Shown here one piece after another: positions 30,835-40,696 of a DNA stretch of 64,000 bases (its first letter is position 1; each line of letters starts with the position of its first letter). Source of the DNA: an uncultured Bacteroidales bacterium (GTDB lineage Bacteria; Bacteroidota; Bacteroidia; Bacteroidales; Paludibacteraceae). The stretch covers positions 32,852 through 96,851 of the forward strand of contig CACZFM010000013.1 of NCBI GenBank assembly GCA_902780495.1, written 5' to 3'. A program made the translations under genes and the position numbers. The notes below the pieces were generated by a model. That model was not told the origin of the DNA, did no database searches, and was given only the letters and a program-made list of their open reading frames with translations.

Positions 30835-32940
30835 TCAGTCCAGCCAACGCCAAGTGGTGTTGGAGCGATGGTGGAGATATTCCACCCGCGCCTTGATGAT
30901 TGCGGGTCGTTCGGCAGGCAAGACAAAGGGCGCAGTGTAGCGTTGCCAGGTGTGGTCGTCGAGGGTGTAGTAGATGTCACCGCCATCCATGACACAATTC
31001 ATATAGACGGTGTCATTGTCAAGATGGATACCCGGCTGCTGGATGTGGAAATTGCGTCCCGTGGCCGCCAGATGCGGCATCTCCACCTGATAGACAAGAC
31101 GGGTATAATCTGCCAGCGTAAGCGCAGAATGATTATTCCAAGCACGCTCTGCCAGTCCGAAAATCTTGGGATAAAGTTGCCACTCCACCTGCGCAAAACT
31201 GCGGAAAGTCTCCGCCCACATCTGGGCATTCAAGCCGATGATGTTGGGATGCTGCAGAGGAATCCAGTCGAAAGAGCTCCATTCATCGGTGAAACCACCC
31301 CAATGGAGTCCCTTTTCTTCGTGGTGACGGCAATAGGCAAAGTCGAAATAGAGATGATTGGCCGTCGCCAGGACAACAGGATAACCCGCGTTGGCCATCT
31401 CCAGAGGTTTCTCTTCTCCGTTGTGCCAACTATAGCATACGGCTTGTGTTTCCGGTTTGCAGAAATGAGTGATCTCTTCCCATCCCATGGGTTGGAGGTG
31501 ATAGCGGTTGAGGATATCCAGGACTCCATCAATGAAGGCCTGATGTTCTTCTTCGGTGAGCGCACCTTCCGGTACTTCGTCGCCACCGATGTTGAAGTGG
31601 GCAAACTCGCAACCTGCTTCCTTGTACATCTCTGCGAAATCATGCACGACGGTCTCAATAAAGGTCAGGGCATAGGGTTTGGTGACGGCAATGACATTGT
31701 CGGAATACTCCTGTGCGCCATAGTAGGTTCGTGCATCCAGCGTACTGTCGTTCAATAGTCCGTGCATAGCCTTTTTGCAAGCACGCATGTGACCGGGCAT
31801 GTCGATTTCAGGGATAACGCGGATATGGCGTTCCTTGGCGAAACGGAGAATACGGATATACTGCTCACGCGTGAGATAGCCGTTGGCAGTGGAATGCGGG
31901 TCGGTGTAATCCCATCCTCCGCAATACATGGGGAACAAGCATTCGGTTTCGGTGAGCGTGTATCCACGGCGTGAAGCCATAGCCGTAAGTTCCGGAAGAG
32001 AGGGCATCTCAATGCGCCATGCTTCATCGTCCGAAAGATGGAAATGCAGGACGTTGAGCTTTTGCTCTGCCATCACTTCCAAGATGCTCAAAACGGAATC
32101 CACCGGATAGAAATTGCGGACAATATCAAGCATCACGCCACGATGGGGCATATCCGGATAGTCGTAGATGAAAGATACGGTGCATGGAGAAGGAAGTTGC
32201 CGGAGAGTTGTCTCGGCATAGAAATAACCGGCTTCGGACGAAGCAGCGATATAAACGGTATCCTCCGTAAGCCGGATACGGTAGCCTTCTGCGGGAATGC
32301 TACTGTCTTCCTGCAAGATACGAGCTGCTGTTGATATGTCGTTGAGCGTTGAACCATAGACTACTTCCTTGGGTTGCGGGATAAGAGGAAGGACTTGTTC
32401 GGAAACGGGACCGGAGATCTTGTCCTGATTGTACGACCAGACATACTCTCCGTCTGCGTAAGGAGTCTTTTCCCAATAGTCAATGCCGCGCAACATTTGT
32501 TCTTTGCGCGTATAAGGAGCATACGTGCAGGGAATGGTTACAGGTTTGTTATCCGCATCGAAGACAAGGAAAAAGCCTTCGGGATGCCGGTTTTCCTGAT
32601 GTGCGCTTCCGCGGAAACGGATGCAATAGGTCCGTGAACTATCTTTGGGAAGCGGTGCAAACGAGAGGTTGGGAACGATGCGATGGTAACTTCCCTGAAT
32701 CTGACGGATGTCAATCTCTGCCGTTGAGTCGGGTATGGGCGTCATGGCTTCCAGGCAATAGTACAGTGTCCAATCATCGGTTAGCGTTTGAGAGGAAGTG
32801 TTGGTAATCGTCAAGTAGGCCTCTGCCACAAAGGGTTTCACATCGTTCCTGCCAAATTCCCAATGAAGGGAAAGAGGTGCTTTGCCGGAATGGCAGGACA
32901 AGAGCAGAAGAGAGGTCAGAAAGAGTGTAATCTTTTTCAT
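30835..32940 (-). CDS. Beta-N-acetylhexosaminidase, GH20, lipoprotein
   Basis: 701 residues. Lipoprotein signal (LTSLLLLSCHSG), GH20b domain (PLIPQPKEVVYG), then the catalytic barrel: HLSDDEAWRIEMPSLPEL, IPEIDMPGHM and the catalytic pair in FNIGGDEVPEG. It removes terminal GlcNAc/GalNAc from glycans. The C-terminal region is a small beta domain (GDIYYTLDDHTW). It is 22 bp downstream of the LRR gene and 42 bp upstream of the permease: a surface hydrolase feeding an inner-membrane permease. Confidence 0.93.
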   Translation of the reverse strand: MKKITLFLTSLLLLSCHSGKAPLSLHWEFGRNDVKPFVAEAYLTITNTSSQTLTDDWTLYYCLEAMTPIPDSTAEIDIRQIQGSYHRIVPNLSFAPLPKDSSRTYCIRFRGSAHQENRHPEGFFLVFDADNKPVTIPCTYAPYTRKEQMLRGIDYWEKTPYADGEYVWSYNQDKISGPVSEQVLPLIPQPKEVVYGSTLNDISTAARILQEDSSIPAEGYRIRLTEDTVYIAASSEAGYFYAETTLRQLPSPCTVSFIYDYPDMPHRGVMLDIVRNFYPVDSVLSILEVMAEQKLNVLHFHLSDDEAWRIEMPSLPELTAMASRRGYTLTETECLFPMYCGGWDYTDPHSTANGYLTREQYIRILRFAKERHIRVIPEIDMPGHMRACKKAMHGLLNDSTLDARTYYGAQEYSDNVIAVTKPYALTFIETVVHDFAEMYKEAGCEFAHFNIGGDEVPEGALTEEEHQAFIDGVLDILNRYHLQPMGWEEITHFCKPETQAVCYSWHNGEEKPLEMANAGYPVVLATANHLYFDFAYCRHHEEKGLHWGGFTDEWSSFDWIPLQHPNIIGLNAQMWAETFRSFAQVEWQLYPKIFGLAERAWNNHSALTLADYTRLVYQVEMPHLAATGRNFHIQQPGIHLDNDTVYMNCVMDGGDIYYTLDDHTWQRYTAPFVLPAERPAIIKARVEYLHHRSNTTWRWLD

Positions 32941-32962
32941 AACAATCAGATATGTTCGTTGT

Positions 32963-34657
32963 TTATTTCTTTTCGTTTTCTACACTTACTCCAAGTATAT
33001 TGTACATCTTGCCGTTTCGCATGATATACAAATTGCCGTCTTGATGTACCTTGTGAGATTTATGGTGCACAGAGTCGGATTTAGTGGTTTCCGTTGGTTT
33101 TTCCGAGAATGTTGCTACATAGGTTTCTGCATCCTGTTTCTTTATGAGACGCGGATTATCGGTGGACCCATCCTGCCACTGCAGGAATGAATGTCCGTTC
33201 TCCGGCCGTGCCCACAATTGGATGTACACTTTTCCCCACGCCGGATTGTTGGTTGCCACAGAAGGGGCTATGGGAGTGTTTGGATTGTTCACTTTTTCGA
33301 ACACAGCCGTAAGCAAACTATCCTGTGTAAGAACAATGTCGCGTGCCTCTGCCGTTTCATTGTCCGACCAACGCAAGAAACGATAGCCCTTGCGAGCCGC
33401 CGCCAAGACAGAGGTTTTTGTCCCTGAAGTAAAGGTTCCACCTCCCGCCACTAACCCATGGTTCTCGTTCTGACTTTTAACGGTGAGTGTGAACGAGGAC
33501 GGCGTATCCTCCTGACGGACATTGGAAAGCGTGTGGTGGCTGCTTGTGGGGTCGGAAGAAGGTGTGAGGTCAGTGGAACCGTGCTGCGCGAAATCGGTGT
33601 CGTTGACCTGTGTTGGTTGTTCTGCCTGACGGATGGTGCCGATGGCGCTCCATCCCTTTGCTGCTGCGAACGATTGCTGCGAATTAGCGCAAAGCAGATT
33701 GATTTGTAAGTCCTGTTTTACCCCCTCAAACACATTTGTACCCATCTTGGGTGGAGTGCAACCGCCTATGGTGACCGTGTGCAAGTTGCGACATTGGGCA
33801 AAAGCGGTGTTACCGATTTCGTTAATCCGTTGGGGAAGATGAATAGACTTGAGGTTGGTACAGTTCTTGAAAGCAGCATCCCCAATCTTTGTAACATATC
33901 GTCCGATAGCGATTGAGGAGAGGTCATAACATTCTGCAAACGCCATGTTCGGAATGACCTGTAGGTTACCGCCCATGTATATACTGTTAAGGTTGGTGCA
34001 GGAACGAAATGCTCCTTCCCCCATTTCTCTCAGATTTTCGGGCAGGATAATGTTTTCCAGATGGATACAATTCCTAAATGCGTGGGCACCTATGCGGACG
34101 AGATTCTTGGGGAAGGTGACAGTCCGCAGTTCGGAACAGGTGGCAAAAGCCGATTCTCCGATTACTTGCAGGCTGTCTCCCAACGACAGTTTGGATAACT
34201 GCCGGCAATCGCTAAAAGCCGATTGTCCGATGCGTTTCAACCCTTTGGGTATTATGACCGATGTGATAGCCGTACATCCGGCAAAGGCAAAGGCATGGAT
34301 TTGTTGAATCCCCGTTCCGAAATGCACGGATTGTAGGGCCGTACTACCGTAGAATCCGTATTCTTCTATTACGACAACGCTGTTGGGTATGTGTATGCTG
34401 CGCAGCGCAGAACACCCCCGAAAGGCTCCTTCTCCGATGCGGGTAACACGGTACTTGCGCCCTTGATAGACAATTTGTTCCGGAATAGCGACAGCACCTG
34501 CGTAACGATTAGGGTCTGTGGGTTCTGCGCCTGTGTAGGTGACAGAAGCCGTTCCGTTGTCATAGAGCACATAATGGATGCCGTCTATTGCAATACCATT
34601 ACTCCATGCCAGAGCTGTGCAAAGCAAAAACAGAAATGTCGTGAGGGGTCGATTCAT
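32963..34657 (-). CDS. BspA-like leucine-rich repeat surface protein
   Basis: 564 residues. Signal peptide, then about nine LRR_5 repeats of 22-24 residues of the Treponema/Bacteroides BspA type (IGEGAFRGCSALRSIHIPNSV and similar, to about residue 320). A divergent InlB-type repeat (HGLVAGGGTFTSGTK, then GYRFLRWSDNE) and a partial second copy (WARPENGHSFLQWQDGS) follow. The end (DGNLYIMRNGKMYNILG) is the tail shared by six proteins here, followed by an extra VENEKK. Likely surface-exposed and adhesive, by analogy with BspA. Confidence 0.88.
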   Translation of the reverse strand: MNRPLTTFLFLLCTALAWSNGIAIDGIHYVLYDNGTASVTYTGAEPTDPNRYAGAVAIPEQIVYQGRKYRVTRIGEGAFRGCSALRSIHIPNSVVVIEEYGFYGSTALQSVHFGTGIQQIHAFAFAGCTAITSVIIPKGLKRIGQSAFSDCRQLSKLSLGDSLQVIGESAFATCSELRTVTFPKNLVRIGAHAFRNCIHLENIILPENLREMGEGAFRSCTNLNSIYMGGNLQVIPNMAFAECYDLSSIAIGRYVTKIGDAAFKNCTNLKSIHLPQRINEIGNTAFAQCRNLHTVTIGGCTPPKMGTNVFEGVKQDLQINLLCANSQQSFAAAKGWSAIGTIRQAEQPTQVNDTDFAQHGSTDLTPSSDPTSSHHTLSNVRQEDTPSSFTLTVKSQNENHGLVAGGGTFTSGTKTSVLAAARKGYRFLRWSDNETAEARDIVLTQDSLLTAVFEKVNNPNTPIAPSVATNNPAWGKVYIQLWARPENGHSFLQWQDGSTDNPRLIKKQDAETYVATFSEKPTETTKSDSVHHKSHKVHQDGNLYIMRNGKMYNILGVSVENEKK

Positions 34658-34674
34658 AGAAAGTGAGAGTGCGA

Positions 34675-36399
34675 TTAGAATTGCCAGCGAACACCAATCT
34701 GCCCGTTGATGCCGAGCGACTGGTATCCATAGAAGATATCATTTTTACGGTGAATATAATTGTTGATTTGGAGATAGCAGGAAAGCCAGCGATGAATGTT
34801 GTATTGTGCGCCCAACCGAACATCAATCAATTCTTTCATTTTTGCCGAACTTCCATCCATCAGCAACGCCTGTCTGCTTCCGCCAAACAGATTGTCGGAA
34901 TACAGCGACCACTTGGAGTTGATTTTAGCATCAATACGGAGATGCAGATCCCATGACGGGCGTTCATATACTTTCGTCGCATCTATAGCTTGTTCGGCAT
35001 TTTCCATTGCCTGTTTCCAAGCGTAGTAATGCCCGCCGAGACGGATGTTCACGATGTCCTGGTAGTGGTATGTCAGTTCAGCACCCACCGTCCAACGCTG
35101 ATAGTCCGCATACACGTGATCCATAAAAGCATTACGGTTGTTTGCCAACGAATCTATGGTCGGTGAACGGAAGATAACGGTGTTTTTCATATATGCATAC
35201 CGTGCGTATACATCGATGAAAAGTGTGTTGATTGGCTTGAGTTTAATACCCAGCGAAGCTTCGATAGGCATGTACGGAGATACATGGTGCGATGTAATAC
35301 CGGGCTCCAACTGATCATAAGGATTGCCAATAAGTGCATCTTGGAATTTGCCGGTACTGAACCTGCCTTCCGCTTTTGCATAGACGGCCAACCAAGTAGG
35401 AATGATGCGGTATTCCGCCTGTATGTTGGGCGAGGGTGCAAAACTCAAATTCTCGTTATCGGAGAGAAGGCGTCCTTTCCCAATGTTCATATCAAGATTA
35501 ACTCCCGCATGCACACGCCAAGAGCCGGAGGCATACTCGTAGTAAGGCTCTATGCGCAAAGCATGACGGGCATTGTATGCAGAGTCGGGAATATGCATAC
35601 GCTCCTCTACTGTATAAAATGCATTCTGTACATAGATATTGGCTCCGGCCTTATGTTCTTCGCTCTGCCAGGCCACATCTGCATGCGAACGGATTTGATG
35701 TTCCACAGCCAAATCGGGCAGAATGAAAGCCGTATAACCGATTTGAACGCGGTATTGGATGGTTTCGCTTTTGCGGGAGCGTACACCTACTGCCGTATTG
35801 ACGGTCCAAACATGCTGGAAATCATCACCATGCAAATCGCGCATATTGCCTGCCAGATGTTTGTCTTTATCAAAATAGCGGCCGTATCGGGTATAATACC
35901 AATGGTTTCCATCCACATCAAAATACACTTCCATAGTTGAATAGCGCTTGAGGAAACTCATGCCGATTTTGCTCTCCGACCATGCCTTCATTCCCCATTG
36001 TGCATCATGTTTAGCAAAAAGGTCCATGCGGATATCCCGCTTTTGTGTAATGCGATAGCCAAAATCGAGGTGCGTAAGCGGATGTCCCAGTCCTGCTTCC
36101 AGATAGCCATCAGGAGTGGAAGGCTGGTTGAAACGAATAGAGGATGCACCCAACGGATTGAAATCATTGATAGATTGTAAGGTGGTAGAGTACTCACTAT
36201 ACTCTACTTTCGCCGGTTCTACTTTTGTCTCCACTTGTTTGGGCTGGATATTCAGTTTGCCAACATTTTGAATGATAGGACGGAACTCTTTTTCCACTAC
36301 CACGTCACGAGTGATAAGACTGTCTTCGGTTTGTGCTTTTACAGACAGCACTCCCAAAACTACACCTATTAAAGGGATGATATATCGTATCTGTTTCAT
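34675..36399 (-). CDS. Outer-membrane beta-barrel protein, TonB-receptor-like
   Basis: 574 residues. A signal peptide (PLIGVVLGVLSVKAQ) is followed by a short N-terminal segment (DVVVEKEFRPIIQNVGKLN) and a large beta-barrel with many Tyr/Trp-ended strands, finishing in an aromatic residue (GQIGVRWQF). It resembles barrels annotated as TonB-dependent receptors in Bacteroides, but no plug domain is visible. Its start overlaps the TPR gene by 4 bp, so the two are made together. Function unknown; a porin or assembly partner is possible. Confidence 0.75.
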   Translation of the reverse strand: MKQIRYIIPLIGVVLGVLSVKAQTEDSLITRDVVVEKEFRPIIQNVGKLNIQPKQVETKVEPAKVEYSEYSTTLQSINDFNPLGASSIRFNQPSTPDGYLEAGLGHPLTHLDFGYRITQKRDIRMDLFAKHDAQWGMKAWSESKIGMSFLKRYSTMEVYFDVDGNHWYYTRYGRYFDKDKHLAGNMRDLHGDDFQHVWTVNTAVGVRSRKSETIQYRVQIGYTAFILPDLAVEHQIRSHADVAWQSEEHKAGANIYVQNAFYTVEERMHIPDSAYNARHALRIEPYYEYASGSWRVHAGVNLDMNIGKGRLLSDNENLSFAPSPNIQAEYRIIPTWLAVYAKAEGRFSTGKFQDALIGNPYDQLEPGITSHHVSPYMPIEASLGIKLKPINTLFIDVYARYAYMKNTVIFRSPTIDSLANNRNAFMDHVYADYQRWTVGAELTYHYQDIVNIRLGGHYYAWKQAMENAEQAIDATKVYERPSWDLHLRIDAKINSKWSLYSDNLFGGSRQALLMDGSSAKMKELIDVRLGAQYNIHRWLSCYLQINNYIHRKNDIFYGYQSLGINGQIGVRWQF

Positions 36400-39344
36400 A
36401 GTTCTTCCTCCTCTTCTGTCTCTGGTTCGTCCTCAGTTTCGTTTTCAGGTATTACTTTATCGGCGTTCTCTTTTGCAACTATTGCACTGAGATGATCTGC
36501 CACTTGGGATTGAATATCATCCTGTTGCTTGTAGTTATTCTGCAGAGAAAGCAGATATTGTTTGGCTTGGAATAGGTCACCACGTGCTACATTTATATCA
36601 GAAAGCAGGATGAGGCTTTTTGCCAGCCAGTATTGTTGCTGGCTTTTAGATGCGGCAAAGCGCATAATTTCCGTTTCTGCACTCTCCAAGGCATTCAGAT
36701 GATAGTAGCAATCGGCAAGCAGGTAGGATGCTTCTGCACCTGTTTCAATACGTACATTCTGACTCAAAGCAATCAAATCTTGCACTACATTGCCATATTG
36801 ACCGCGACGGTAATATACTTTGGCGCGGTTATACATGGCTTCTTCCTTGATTTCATCGGTCGTTTCTTCTTCCAAAATTAGAGAAGCCGTTTGCACTGTC
36901 GCTTCGTCATCTTGCAGATAGTAGGAACAACGCAGTTCTCCTAAACGGGCAAGGATGCGATCCTGCGGTTTATCAGCCAATGTGCTAAGGTGCTTGAATT
37001 GTTCGCGGGCAGCAGAATAATCTTGTTTGTCATAAAGCAGTTCCGCCATTTTTTCCGCAGTCTCTTCAGCATACGGATTACCGGGGATTTCTTGCAACAT
37101 GGTGTACATCTCCAGAGCAGCATCTTTCTGGTTCAACCTATAATAACTGTCTGCTGCATAATAAGCTGCCATGGAGCAATAGCGTCCACCGGCACAGAAC
37201 TTACTTAGATAGGTTGTCAGTCCGGCAGCGGCATCTTTGTAGTTGCCCATCATATACTGCAGTTCTGCGGTTACATACGTAAGTGAATCTTCTTGGCTGG
37301 AGGTCGTCATGTGCATACGCCCCAATTGCTTGGTATAAGCCAGATAGTCGCTCACACGGTTCGTCTCAACATAAATCTGCTCCAACGCATCAAGAGCTGA
37401 GTAGGCTTCTTCCGTACTTGGATATTTCTCAACCGTTGTTTGCAAGGCCTTGATAGCTTCGTCATAGCGATGTATGTTCCGGTAAATCATGCCTTGTTCC
37501 AAAGAAGACTTGCGTGCCAGATTGCTATTTGGGTAGCGTTCGATAAGGCGGGAATAAGCATTAATCGCTTCTTCGTTCTTGTCTTCTTGTAAACGTGCAC
37601 GTGCGATTTCATATAGCGCATCATCTGCATAGTCGGATTTTGGATAGTCAGTTACCAACCGTTCCATTAGTTCGGCTTTTTCGCTGTACTTCCGTAGCAA
37701 CCCTTTGGCATATCCCATTTGGAAAGTAGCATAGTCTGCTCCGGAACCTTTTTGTTCCACTACCTGTTGGTAAGCAGTGATAGCATCTGTGAATGCGCGA
37801 TTGTTGAAACAGCAATCGCCGATACGGTTCAGCGCATCGGTATAAGCGGCGGTGGAGCCTTCTGCTGATTCCACAAAACGACGGAAAGCGATTTCCGCTT
37901 CACTGTATTGTTTCATGGAGAATTGTGCATAACCCATCAGATAATCTGCCATAGGACGATTAGTGGAGCGTGTGGGCTCTGCCACGAAACGGCGTAAATC
38001 GTTGTAACACTGTTCGTACTTGCGTAAGCGATAACGCGCTTCGGCGCGGTAGTAATAGGCATCCGTTTTATAAACCGAAGTATTGGGTTCGTTGTCGATA
38101 ACAGTTGTCATCCATGTTTCACAGTCTTGCATCTTGCCTTGCAAGAACGCATCCACACCGATTTGATATTGCAAATATTCGCGTATCTTGGCAACTTTGG
38201 CCGTCTGTTCAGGAATGGCATTAACAGCCTCCAAGGCAGCTTTGTAGTTCTTGCAGCTCATATAGACGCTTGCCAGCAACTGATATACCTGTGTGGCATG
38301 TTTCGTCTGTGGATAGGCTTTAAGGAAGTCGTTGAATGCCGTGGCACTTTCTCCCAAGGCTGTACTGCTTTGATAGGTTGTCAGTGCGTAGTTGTACATG
38401 GCTTCTTCCCGCAGTGCAGGAGTGATGTTAAATGCCATGGCAGCAGAGTAGGCAAGTTTGGCTTTCTCCAGTTGTTCCGTCTTGACGTAGGCATGTCCCA
38501 AGTGCAAGCATGTGCTTTCCGAGATGGAGTCTTTTTCTTGTTTTACGCTTTTCAGACTTGCGATGGCTTTATCATAGTCTTTCTGCTGATAGGAGGATAC
38601 ACCCAAAAGGTACAAGTCGTTACGAAGCATGTCTTTTTTCTGTTCCTTACATGCTTTTTCATAAGCGGACAGGTGGTCAACAGCCTGCTTGTAATCTCCT
38701 TTGGCGTAATAGAGTTCACCCAGAATGCGGTGTACTTCAGCATTGTTCTCGTTATTGGGATTCCGTTTCAGCAAGTCTTCTGCCCGTTGATAGACTTCCT
38801 CGTAGTTACGTTGTGCGTAATAGATTTGGATAACGTAGTACGGCACTATTTGGTGGTACTGCGCTGTCTTTTCTATCTCAAGGAACGACGGCAGGGCTTT
38901 CTGGTATTCGCCTTGAGAATACAGACAGTAGGCGTAGTAGTATTTGCCTTGTATCGTGTACGGATTCTTGGTGTCTTTCAGGGTACGGAAACATGTGGTA
39001 GCCTGCTTGATATCGCCAGTCTGGATATAATTGTAGCCGCGATAGAAATAGTACATCGGCTGTTCATCGCGTGGCAAATCTTTGACCACCACTTTCGCCA
39101 GCGTTTTATTGGCTTGTTTGTATTTCTGTTTTTCCGTTTGCAGAACGCCAATCATCAACTGCACATCACTTCTGTAGGTTGTATAGGGATAATCCTGCAG
39201 ATACTGTTTCAGTTCCTGTTGGGCGGTTTTTTCTCTGGTGGTGTAGAGTTCCCTCACCTCCTGATAGCGTTGCTCCATCTTGTCTGCCCGAATGGTGGTG
39301 CAGAGCGTGAGGAGCAGGAGAATACATCCTATTCTATATTTCAT
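36396..39344 (-). CDS. Large periplasmic TPR-repeat protein
   Basis: 982 residues. Signal peptide (GCILLLLTLCTTIRA), then TPR-type helical pairs nearly throughout (for example YYYAYCLYSQGEYQKALPSF and MYNRAKVYYRRGQYGNVVQD). The C terminus is acidic (NETEDEPETEEEEEL). TPR arrays usually scaffold protein complexes; a link to the following outer-membrane barrel is suggested by the 4-bp overlap. It also overlaps potD by 4 bp. It is about the size of known Bacteroidota TPR lipoproteins such as SprE/PorW but has no lipobox, so I do not assign it there. Confidence 0.82.
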   Translation of the reverse strand: MKYRIGCILLLLTLCTTIRADKMEQRYQEVRELYTTREKTAQQELKQYLQDYPYTTYRSDVQLMIGVLQTEKQKYKQANKTLAKVVVKDLPRDEQPMYYFYRGYNYIQTGDIKQATTCFRTLKDTKNPYTIQGKYYYAYCLYSQGEYQKALPSFLEIEKTAQYHQIVPYYVIQIYYAQRNYEEVYQRAEDLLKRNPNNENNAEVHRILGELYYAKGDYKQAVDHLSAYEKACKEQKKDMLRNDLYLLGVSSYQQKDYDKAIASLKSVKQEKDSISESTCLHLGHAYVKTEQLEKAKLAYSAAMAFNITPALREEAMYNYALTTYQSSTALGESATAFNDFLKAYPQTKHATQVYQLLASVYMSCKNYKAALEAVNAIPEQTAKVAKIREYLQYQIGVDAFLQGKMQDCETWMTTVIDNEPNTSVYKTDAYYYRAEARYRLRKYEQCYNDLRRFVAEPTRSTNRPMADYLMGYAQFSMKQYSEAEIAFRRFVESAEGSTAAYTDALNRIGDCCFNNRAFTDAITAYQQVVEQKGSGADYATFQMGYAKGLLRKYSEKAELMERLVTDYPKSDYADDALYEIARARLQEDKNEEAINAYSRLIERYPNSNLARKSSLEQGMIYRNIHRYDEAIKALQTTVEKYPSTEEAYSALDALEQIYVETNRVSDYLAYTKQLGRMHMTTSSQEDSLTYVTAELQYMMGNYKDAAAGLTTYLSKFCAGGRYCSMAAYYAADSYYRLNQKDAALEMYTMLQEIPGNPYAEETAEKMAELLYDKQDYSAAREQFKHLSTLADKPQDRILARLGELRCSYYLQDDEATVQTASLILEEETTDEIKEEAMYNRAKVYYRRGQYGNVVQDLIALSQNVRIETGAEASYLLADCYYHLNALESAETEIMRFAASKSQQQYWLAKSLILLSDINVARGDLFQAKQYLLSLQNNYKQQDDIQSQVADHLSAIVAKENADKVIPENETEDEPETEEEEEL

Positions 39345-40663
39345 GCTTTGTGTATTTTGCGTTTTTTATTCTGTAGATTGCGCTCACGGCGTTTGTTTGC
39401 GGTCTGTATGATGGCAAACAGAACAATGCCCAGCAGGATGACAATGATCACAGCTATCATCGGCCAGGACAGGTTGTCGCCTTTGACGCGATTCCACATA
39501 TCCAACATATCCTTTGACATGTCACCGCAGTCGTGCATCAGTGCGCAACGCTCGATAACTCGTTGGTCGGGATAGAGCACATGATTGGCATGTACGGCTT
39601 CCGCACCTTCACCGAAGAAGTAGGTCAGGTTGGCGGTTTCTTCTATTTCGTCATCATTCGCCCACTCCAGAATGGTGGAGTCGGCAATTACGCTTACATA
39701 GCCTATTTCTTCCATGTTCAGGATGGCATTTTCAGGCATACACAGGTAGTTGATGAAGTAGCTGGCAGCTTTTGTGTTGACAGCGTATTTGGGGATGCAC
39801 CATCCGTCAAACCATACATTCGAACCTTCTTCGGGCACGATATAACGCAGTTCTACGCCCACTTCTTCTGCTTCGTCAATAGCCCATTGTGCATCGCCGG
39901 ACCAGGAGAGGTTCATCCACGCTTTGCCTTTTGTCATCTCTTCTTTTCCAAAGTCCACTTCCCAGCCTGCAACATTGTCTTTGGCTTGCAAGAGGATTTC
40001 TTCCACGCGTGCAATGCGTTCGGGGGTGATTTGTGCCACCAGTTCATCGCGTGTCACTTCTCCGCGTGCAATTTCGTCCTTGTAAGCATAAAGCACCATC
40101 ACCGAATAAACATCACGGAAAGCGTCTTTCACAAAGATATGTCCTTTGAATTTCGGGTTCGTGATGGCTGCCCATGATTGCAGGTCTGCCTCATCCACAT
40201 GTTTCGGATTGTAGAGCCAGCCTGTGGTGCCCCACATATAGCCCACGGTATAATCGTTCACCATAATACCGCTGCCTTCGGGAGCCATCTGCTGGAATTT
40301 GTCTTGCACGAACGGAGCCACCAGACGTGTGTAATCCGGCGTATTGCCAAAGTCCTTGTTGATAGGCAACAGCAGTCCTTGACGCAACATGCGCTCAATG
40401 ATATATTCCGATGGGCAGATAACATCGTAATCTTCGTGTCCCACTTCGATTTCGGTGAGCATCGACTCGTTGATATCAAACGTCTGGTAGATGACTTCTA
40501 CCTCTTCGCCGGTCTGGGCTTTATACCAATCGGGGAATTTGTTCAGCACATTGTCCATGTCGATATAATCTGCCCAGTTGTAAACTTTCAGGGTGTGGGC
40601 ACGGTCGGCAAAGGCCGGTAAAGCAAGGCACAAGGCCAACAGTGAATAGAAGATCTTTTTCAT
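39341..40663 (-). CDS. potD: Spermidine/putrescine-binding protein with C-terminal membrane anchor
   Basis: 440 residues. Signal peptide (YSLLALCLALPAFA), then a PotD-type binding protein (LKVYNWADYIDMDNVLNKF, NDYTVGYMWGTTGWLYNP, SWSGDAQWAIDEAEE). Unlike the E. coli protein (about 350 residues) it continues into a transmembrane helix (MIAVIIVILLGIVLFAII) and a basic tail (KRRERNLQNKKRK). This would tether the ligand binder to the inner membrane. Fourth gene of potABCD, overlapping the TPR gene by 4 bp. Confidence 0.92.
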   Translation of the reverse strand: MKKIFYSLLALCLALPAFADRAHTLKVYNWADYIDMDNVLNKFPDWYKAQTGEEVEVIYQTFDINESMLTEIEVGHEDYDVICPSEYIIERMLRQGLLLPINKDFGNTPDYTRLVAPFVQDKFQQMAPEGSGIMVNDYTVGYMWGTTGWLYNPKHVDEADLQSWAAITNPKFKGHIFVKDAFRDVYSVMVLYAYKDEIARGEVTRDELVAQITPERIARVEEILLQAKDNVAGWEVDFGKEEMTKGKAWMNLSWSGDAQWAIDEAEEVGVELRYIVPEEGSNVWFDGWCIPKYAVNTKAASYFINYLCMPENAILNMEEIGYVSVIADSTILEWANDDEIEETANLTYFFGEGAEAVHANHVLYPDQRVIERCALMHDCGDMSKDMLDMWNRVKGDNLSWPMIAVIIVILLGIVLFAIIQTANKRRERNLQNKKRKIHKA

Positions 40664-40696
40664 TTTTCTTAGTGTTTTGTGTGGTTTGTATTTATG

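Noticed and set aside
30118..31758. Long open frame (about 546 codons) on the plus strand
   Set aside because: Antisense to the permease and GH20 genes; rich in His/Cys/Arg without any family pattern, typical of a GC-driven shadow frame.
34675..36399. Functional TonB-dependent receptor
   Set aside because: The barrel is receptor-like but no plug domain or TonB box is visible, so only a barrel is claimed.
36396..39344. SprE/PorW of the type IX secretion system
   Set aside because: TPR content and size are similar, but the lipoprotein signal is missing and no T9SS gene is adjacent.
38127..39575. Open frame of about 480 codons on the plus strand
   Set aside because: Antisense to the TPR and potD genes; no recognisable domain and no promoter.
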